Shown: one piece after another, positions 6,492-9,634 of the stretch
How the letters are laid out: each line of letters starts with the position of its first letter
Position numbering within the stretch: the stretch's first letter is position 1
Source: a bacterium
GTDB lineage: Bacteria > Desulfobacterota > DSWW01
Length of the DNA: 9,634 bases
NCBI GenBank assembly: GCA_030609865.1
Contig: JAUWSZ010000043.1
Coordinates: 1 to 9,634 of the forward strand
Direction: 5' to 3'
Notes under the pieces: generated by a model
Told to the model about the DNA's origin: nothing
The model's database searches: none
The model's input: the letters and a program-made list of their open reading frames with translations, nothing else
Made by a program: the position numbers and the translations under genes

Positions 6492-6518
6492 CTGACCCCT
6501 GACCCCTGATCCCTGGAC
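6492..6518. repeat. Heptamer tandem array, CTGAYCC type, next to the kinase stop
   Basis: Units CTGACCC, CTGACCC, CTGATCC and CTGGACC follow in register and end 3 bases from the kinase stop codon (6521-6523, complement TCA). The preceding GGCGTGG, CCTGACCCCTGA matches the flank of the array at 144-172, supporting a shared origin. Confidence 0.65.
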
Positions 6519-6520
6519 CC

Positions 6521-8329
6521 TCAGATTGGCCAGGAAGCGCGGATCGTCGTTCCCGTGCCGCTTGCGGCCTCGACCGAGAAACGCCCCTCCGAGAGTTCGG
6601 TCCGCTCTTTCATGCTGAAGAGGCCGAGCCCCCTCTCGGATCCGTTCCGCGAGAACACCTCTTCCGGGTCGAACCCTACGCCGTTGTCTTTGATCTCCAT
6701 CTCGACCCGACTGTCGGTCCTTCGAAGGGCAAGATGAACGGCCTTCGTCCGGCTGTGCTTGGCAATGTTGTTCAAGGCCTCCTGCATGACCCGGTAGATG
6801 ACGATCTTCAATGGATCGGGCACATCCTCTTCTTCGAGATCGATTTTTCTCTCGATACGGATGTCGGAGTAGACTTCCTCGAATTCTCTGCAGAACCAGG
6901 AGATCGTCGCCAGGAGCCCCAGATCGTCGAGCGTGGGGGGCCTCAGGTTCTTCTGGATCCGCCGGACCTCTTCCACGGCCCCTTGCACAACGCGAATCGT
7001 GGATTCGAGGGGTTGGACCCCCTTGCCGGACCCCTCTTCCCCGATTTCCTGGAGGACATTCTCGACCGTGAATTTTACGGCACTCAGGCTCTGTCCGATG
7101 CTGTCGTGCAACTCCCGGGAGATGCGCCTCCTCTCGTCCTCCTGGGCAGTCAGGAGCTTGGCTGACAGGAGACGGAGTTCTTTCTCTGAATTGCGCAGTT
7201 CCTCCTCGGCCCTCTCGCGTTCCTTGATTTCGAGCTGAAGCGTTTTGTTTGCCCCGACCAGCTCGGCGGTACGCTTCTCGACCCGCAGCTCCAGCTCATC
7301 ATGGGCCGTCCGAAGCACATTCTCCGATTGTACCCGCTGGAGGGCCGTGCCGAGCTGCATGGCGATTCGTTCCAGGCTTTCGACCAGATCGAGCGGGACC
7401 GCGTCCTCCCGCCGGTCGGCCACCTGGATCAAGCCGAGGATGCGGTTCCCCAGCCGGATCGGGACGAGGGCAACCGATTCGTACCCGAACTCGTTGCACA
7501 CGTTGCGTGTTTTGCCTATCTGGGCCTCTGAGAAGGTCTTCATCAAGCGTGTGGTTCCGTTCATGTAGAACGAGCCGGCTTCGGTGTAGATGGGAAGCGT
7601 GGGATCGGCTGTTCCTTTGATCACATTGATGCACATGCACTCGTCCCGCCGGATCGAAAGGCGGCTTTCGATCCGGCGGAATCTCGGGGAAAACCCCACC
7701 GCGTCCTCGTACGGGATGTTGCCCTCTTCATCCAGGATGCGTATGCCCACGGCCTCACACCCGGACAGATCCTTTACCTGGGACACGAACTCCTTGAGCA
7801 GTGGTTCCATCTCGGTGTGGCGGTTTGCCACCTCGAGGAACCGATGGGATGCCTGGAGCTCGGCCTCTGTCTTTTTCTGGAGGGATATGGTTTTGTTCAG
7901 CTCGAAATTGCTCTTGTGCCGATCGCGCGTCAGGTTTGTCAGCTGGTCGTTCAGGGCCGACATTCTGGCAACGATCTCACTCTCGGAGAGGATCGTTTGT
8001 TCGCCGAAGAGGATGTAGCCCTGATCGGTCTTGTACACATCGCAGGTGAGGCTTTTGACGGCGCTGGAACTGTCCCGGAAGTTCAGGTGCATTCTTCGGT
8101 GGGCCTCTTCCGTCGGAAGCGAGAGGGCGTTGACGCTTTCAGGCTCGAGGAGCGCCCTCAGATTCGTGCCCCGAGGCTTTTCAGAGAGGCCCAGGAGCTT
8201 CAGGAAGGCTTGGTTGCAGTCGGTGATCGCCATCGTTTCGTCGACGGCTAGGATCACGATGTGCGTGAACGCCTCGAGGTGTTCGTCCAGGACAGAGGGA
8301 CACGTCTTCTGCAGCAGTTGTGTGATCAT
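6521..8329 (-). CDS. Soluble PAS-GAF sensor histidine kinase (HisKA_3, NarX/DegS class)
   Basis: The product senses an intracellular signal and phosphorylates a response regulator not seen here. Counting from Met at 8329 (602 residues): a PAS domain (about 17-110), a short coiled coil, a GAF domain (about 170-330), a long coiled coil (about 340-395), a HisKA_3 dimerisation domain with the phosphorylated His408 in SRELHDSIGQSL, and a HATPase_c domain with N box QEALNNIAKHS (516-526), DNGVGF (548-553) and RGLGL (566-570). No membrane segment is visible. The GAF domain carries DECMC and NVCNEFGYES, three cysteines that could bind a cofactor. The frame is open back to an ATG at 8404, but the extra 25 residues overlap the upstream gene by 65 bases and look like its shadow; from 8329 the gap is 10 bases and translational coupling is likely. 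It is not a PhoR-type kinase. Confidence 0.88.
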   Translation of the reverse strand: MITQLLQKTCPSVLDEHLEAFTHIVILAVDETMAITDCNQAFLKLLGLSEKPRGTNLRALLEPESVNALSLPTEEAHRRMHLNFRDSSSAVKSLTCDVYKTDQGYILFGEQTILSESEIVARMSALNDQLTNLTRDRHKSNFELNKTISLQKKTEAELQASHRFLEVANRHTEMEPLLKEFVSQVKDLSGCEAVGIRILDEEGNIPYEDAVGFSPRFRRIESRLSIRRDECMCINVIKGTADPTLPIYTEAGSFYMNGTTRLMKTFSEAQIGKTRNVCNEFGYESVALVPIRLGNRILGLIQVADRREDAVPLDLVESLERIAMQLGTALQRVQSENVLRTAHDELELRVEKRTAELVGANKTLQLEIKERERAEEELRNSEKELRLLSAKLLTAQEDERRRISRELHDSIGQSLSAVKFTVENVLQEIGEEGSGKGVQPLESTIRVVQGAVEEVRRIQKNLRPPTLDDLGLLATISWFCREFEEVYSDIRIERKIDLEEEDVPDPLKIVIYRVMQEALNNIAKHSRTKAVHLALRRTDSRVEMEIKDNGVGFDPEEVFSRNGSERGLGLFSMKERTELSEGRFSVEAASGTGTTIRASWPI

Positions 8330-8339
8330 CAGTATGGGA

Positions 8340-8774
8340 TCAAAAGGCTCCGAGCTGGCAGGGCCTGATCTTGATGCCGAGCGCCTCGGCTGCACAGGAG
8401 ACATCCATCTTCTTCAGGTTCAACTCTTCGGCGATCTGCCATGCCTGAGCGCAGGGGAGTCTTTCGTCTGCGAGGCGGCCCCGGATGGCGGATTCCAACT
8501 CGGGTGAAACCTTGTCCGCGGGCTTGACGATGACTCTCTCCGGCGTGTAGCCAAACAGGCCCAGCTGGCACTTGACCAGCCTGATCTTGAGCAGGTCGAC
8601 CGTCCTGCCCGCCTCCACTGGGCTCACGCCCGTCTCGGACGCGATCTTGAAGACCTGAGCACAGGATATCTGCCCGGCGTCCGCCGCCTCGGTGACGGCC
8701 CTGGCCACTTCGGGGTTCGGCTTCTCTCCTGATCCGTGTTTCTTCGAGTAATCCCCAGCGTCTCTGTGTGTCAT
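8340..8774 (-). CDS. Uncharacterised 144-residue protein with two 70-residue-spaced CAQ...CQLG repeats
   Basis: I do not know a function for this protein. It consists of a polar N-terminus (1-20) and two homologous halves, residues 21-74 and 91-144, which align without gaps at a spacing of exactly 70 residues (16 identities in 54 by eye). Each half has PE at its start, CAQ (Cys38, Cys108), IA, an LxI pair, and ends CQLG (Cys69, Cys139) near an F. The helical pattern between the cysteines is like a small helix-turn-helix, but DNA binding is only a guess; the paired cysteines could instead bind metal or be redox active. GGAGGAGGAG right upstream of ATG 8774 gives a strong ribosome site. It lies 21 bases after the CoA-ligase stop and 10 bases before the kinase start, so the three genes probably form one transcript. 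I recall similar small proteins from deltaproteobacteria. Confidence 0.8.
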   Translation of the reverse strand: MTHRDAGDYSKKHGSGEKPNPEVARAVTEAADAGQISCAQVFKIASETGVSPVEAGRTVDLLKIRLVKCQLGLFGYTPERVIVKPADKVSPELESAIRGRLADERLPCAQAWQIAEELNLKKMDVSCAAEALGIKIRPCQLGAF

Positions 8775-8795
8775 TGCGCTCCTCCTCCGATTCTC

Positions 8796-9533
8796 TCAGG
8801 CAGCCCGCTCCTTGCATCTTGCCACGTGATTCGCGTAGTCCGCAAGCTGTGCGAAGACCTCGGCAGCGTTCTTGAAGGACCCGCCCACCCAGGGGATGTC
8901 CTTCTCGATGAACTTGGTTGCCATCAAGCGGCGATAGCGGTCGAAGTCCTCGTGGTTCTGGCGCTCCTGGCGCATCAGGATGTAGACCGGTTTTCCGATC
9001 TTCCGGCTCAGCCTGGAGATGGTCGTCGATATCGTTTCCACGGCCAGCAGCCGATTCTCTTCGCTCTTGATGTTTGACAGATAGTCCGCAGTGATGAGGA
9101 CAAGGATGGCGTCAATTTGGTCGTCTTCCACGACAGCTTTGATCATCTTGTCTATGACCAGTAACCCTACGGACCCGGGGTCCACGGGGTTCCTCACGTC
9201 CACGTTCTCCTCGGGCAGCAGGCTCTTGAGTTTTTCCATCGTCTGCGGAGCGAGGCGCGGCAGGCTCAGACTCGGCGCCGCCGAAAACAGGTCGGAAACG
9301 TTGACCGTGTTGCCGCCCCCCGGGGAGAAGATCGCCAGTCTTCCTCCGGGCAGGGAGAAGGGAGGCTGAAGAAGGCGGAGCATGCGGATCATCAGGTGCA
9401 TGTTGTCCACGACGAGGACGCCGGCTTGACGCATGGCGGCTGCGAAGACCTGTTCGTTGCCCGCCATGGCCCCCGTGTGGGTCAGAACGGCTTCTTTGCC
9501 GTCTTTGGTGGTCCCTCCCTTCCAGACGATCAT
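8796..9533 (-). pseudogene. Acyl-CoA synthetase (ADP-forming) alpha-type, part downstream of an in-frame TAG
   Basis: This 245-residue frame is the C-terminal part of an NDP-forming acyl-CoA synthetase of the acetyl-CoA synthetase (ADP-forming)/succinyl-CoA ligase superfamily, which couples acyl-CoA hydrolysis to ADP phosphorylation. Residue 19 in LTHTGAMAG corresponds to the phosphorylated His of the family (SHTG motif). IFSPGGGNTVNVSD (68-81) and NPVDPGS (115-121) are further family motifs. The gene ends after the ligase-type flavodoxin domain; no ATP-grasp domain follows, so the beta part would be upstream or separate. Translation continues in the same frame past Met 9533 as LAKEITPRKP, then meets TAG at 9566-9564, and homology goes on beyond it. 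No good ribosome site serves ATG 9533 (AAGGAG lies 18 bases away). It may be a pseudogene, a recoded gene or a sequence error. Confidence 0.75.
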
Positions 9534-9563
9534 CGGTTTCCGTGGGGTGATCTCCTTCGCGAG

Positions 9564-9634
9564 CTAGAGGAATCGCCTGCCGTCCCGGATCCCTTCCACA
9601 TAGATGCCCATGACCTGGATGGTTTCGTCATTGC
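9564..9634 (-). pseudogene. Acyl-CoA synthetase (ADP-forming), part upstream of the TAG, cut by the window edge
   Basis: Reading the minus strand from the window edge gives NDETIQVMGIYVEGI and then RDGRRFL before TAG at 9566-9564. These 22 residues match the usual end of the CoA-binding half of NDP-forming acyl-CoA synthetases, where ...YxEGxxDGRxF(L/M) precedes a helix and the RKP(M/I/V) strand. The reading frame is the same as that of the 8796-9533 part, with no gap or shift, so only one codon separates the two. The expected residue at the TAG is probably Glu or Gln. The true start lies outside the window. Confidence 0.7.

Noticed and set aside
6305..6518. CRISPR array
   Set aside because: Repeat units are only 7 bases and contiguous, with no spacers of regular length and no cas genes.
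6521..8329. Kinase as the PhoR partner of the pst genes
   Set aside because: It has the HisKA_3/NarX-type core, is convergent to pst, and belongs to a different gene cluster; PhoR proteins have a HisKA core and usually membrane helices.
8330..8404. N-terminal extension of the histidine kinase to the ATG at 8404
   Set aside because: It would overlap the upstream gene by 65 bases, the added residues are Pro/Ser/Arg-rich without a domain, and the ATG at 8329 gives a compact 10-base gap. Not fully excluded.
8329..8817. 162-codon minus-strand frame overlapping the 144-residue gene
   Set aside because: It is a frame-shifted shadow. The 144-residue frame has the strong ribosome site and clear internal protein repeats, which cannot arise in the wrong frame.

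Overview
The window looks like chromosomal DNA of a GC-rich, Gram-negative environmental bacterium. An outer-membrane porin and a heptosyltransferase-type lipopolysaccharide enzyme indicate a diderm. The short-form PstS, a cytoplasmic PAS-GAF histidine kinase and an ADP-forming acyl-CoA synthetase fit a Desulfobacterota (deltaproteobacterial) lineage best; this is inference from gene content, not a measured placement.

Layout. (1) 1-189: non-coding, with heptamer repeats. (2) 190-1533, minus: outer-membrane porin of the phosphate-porin type. (3) 1534-1820: divergent control region, with an 11-bp-periodic Pho-box-like operator facing the porin and a sigma-70-like promoter facing the next gene. 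(4) 1821-3056, plus: GT9 glycosyltransferase (heptosyltransferase-like). (5) 3057-3384: a second, four-repeat Pho-box-like operator, then a REP-like palindrome in the presumed leader. (6) 3385-6270, plus: pstS, pstC, pstA, with long spacers between genes and no pstB or phoU after them. (7) 6271-6520: convergent junction of inverted heptamer arrays. (8) 6521-9634, minus: a co-directional cluster, read from the right edge: an acyl-CoA synthetase (ADP-forming) alpha-type gene broken by an in-frame TAG, a 144-residue protein made of two 70-residue-spaced repeats, and a soluble PAS-GAF-HisKA_3 sensor kinase.

How the parts work together. The left two thirds read as a phosphate-starvation locus. A porin would pass phosphate through the outer membrane, PstS would bind it in the periplasm, and PstC/PstA would carry it inward once joined by an ATPase encoded elsewhere. 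The two operators share a TTAAC-like core repeated exactly every 11 bp, which supports joint control by a PhoB/PhoP-type regulator. The kinase cluster on the right is convergent, carries a NarX/DegS-type kinase rather than a PhoR-type one, and is probably functionally separate.

The observations most worth following are the two matched 11-bp-phased operators, the amber codon inside an otherwise well-conserved CoA-ligase reading frame, the tandem CAQ...CQLG protein, the family of period-7 repeats found in several non-coding gaps, and the missing pstB.
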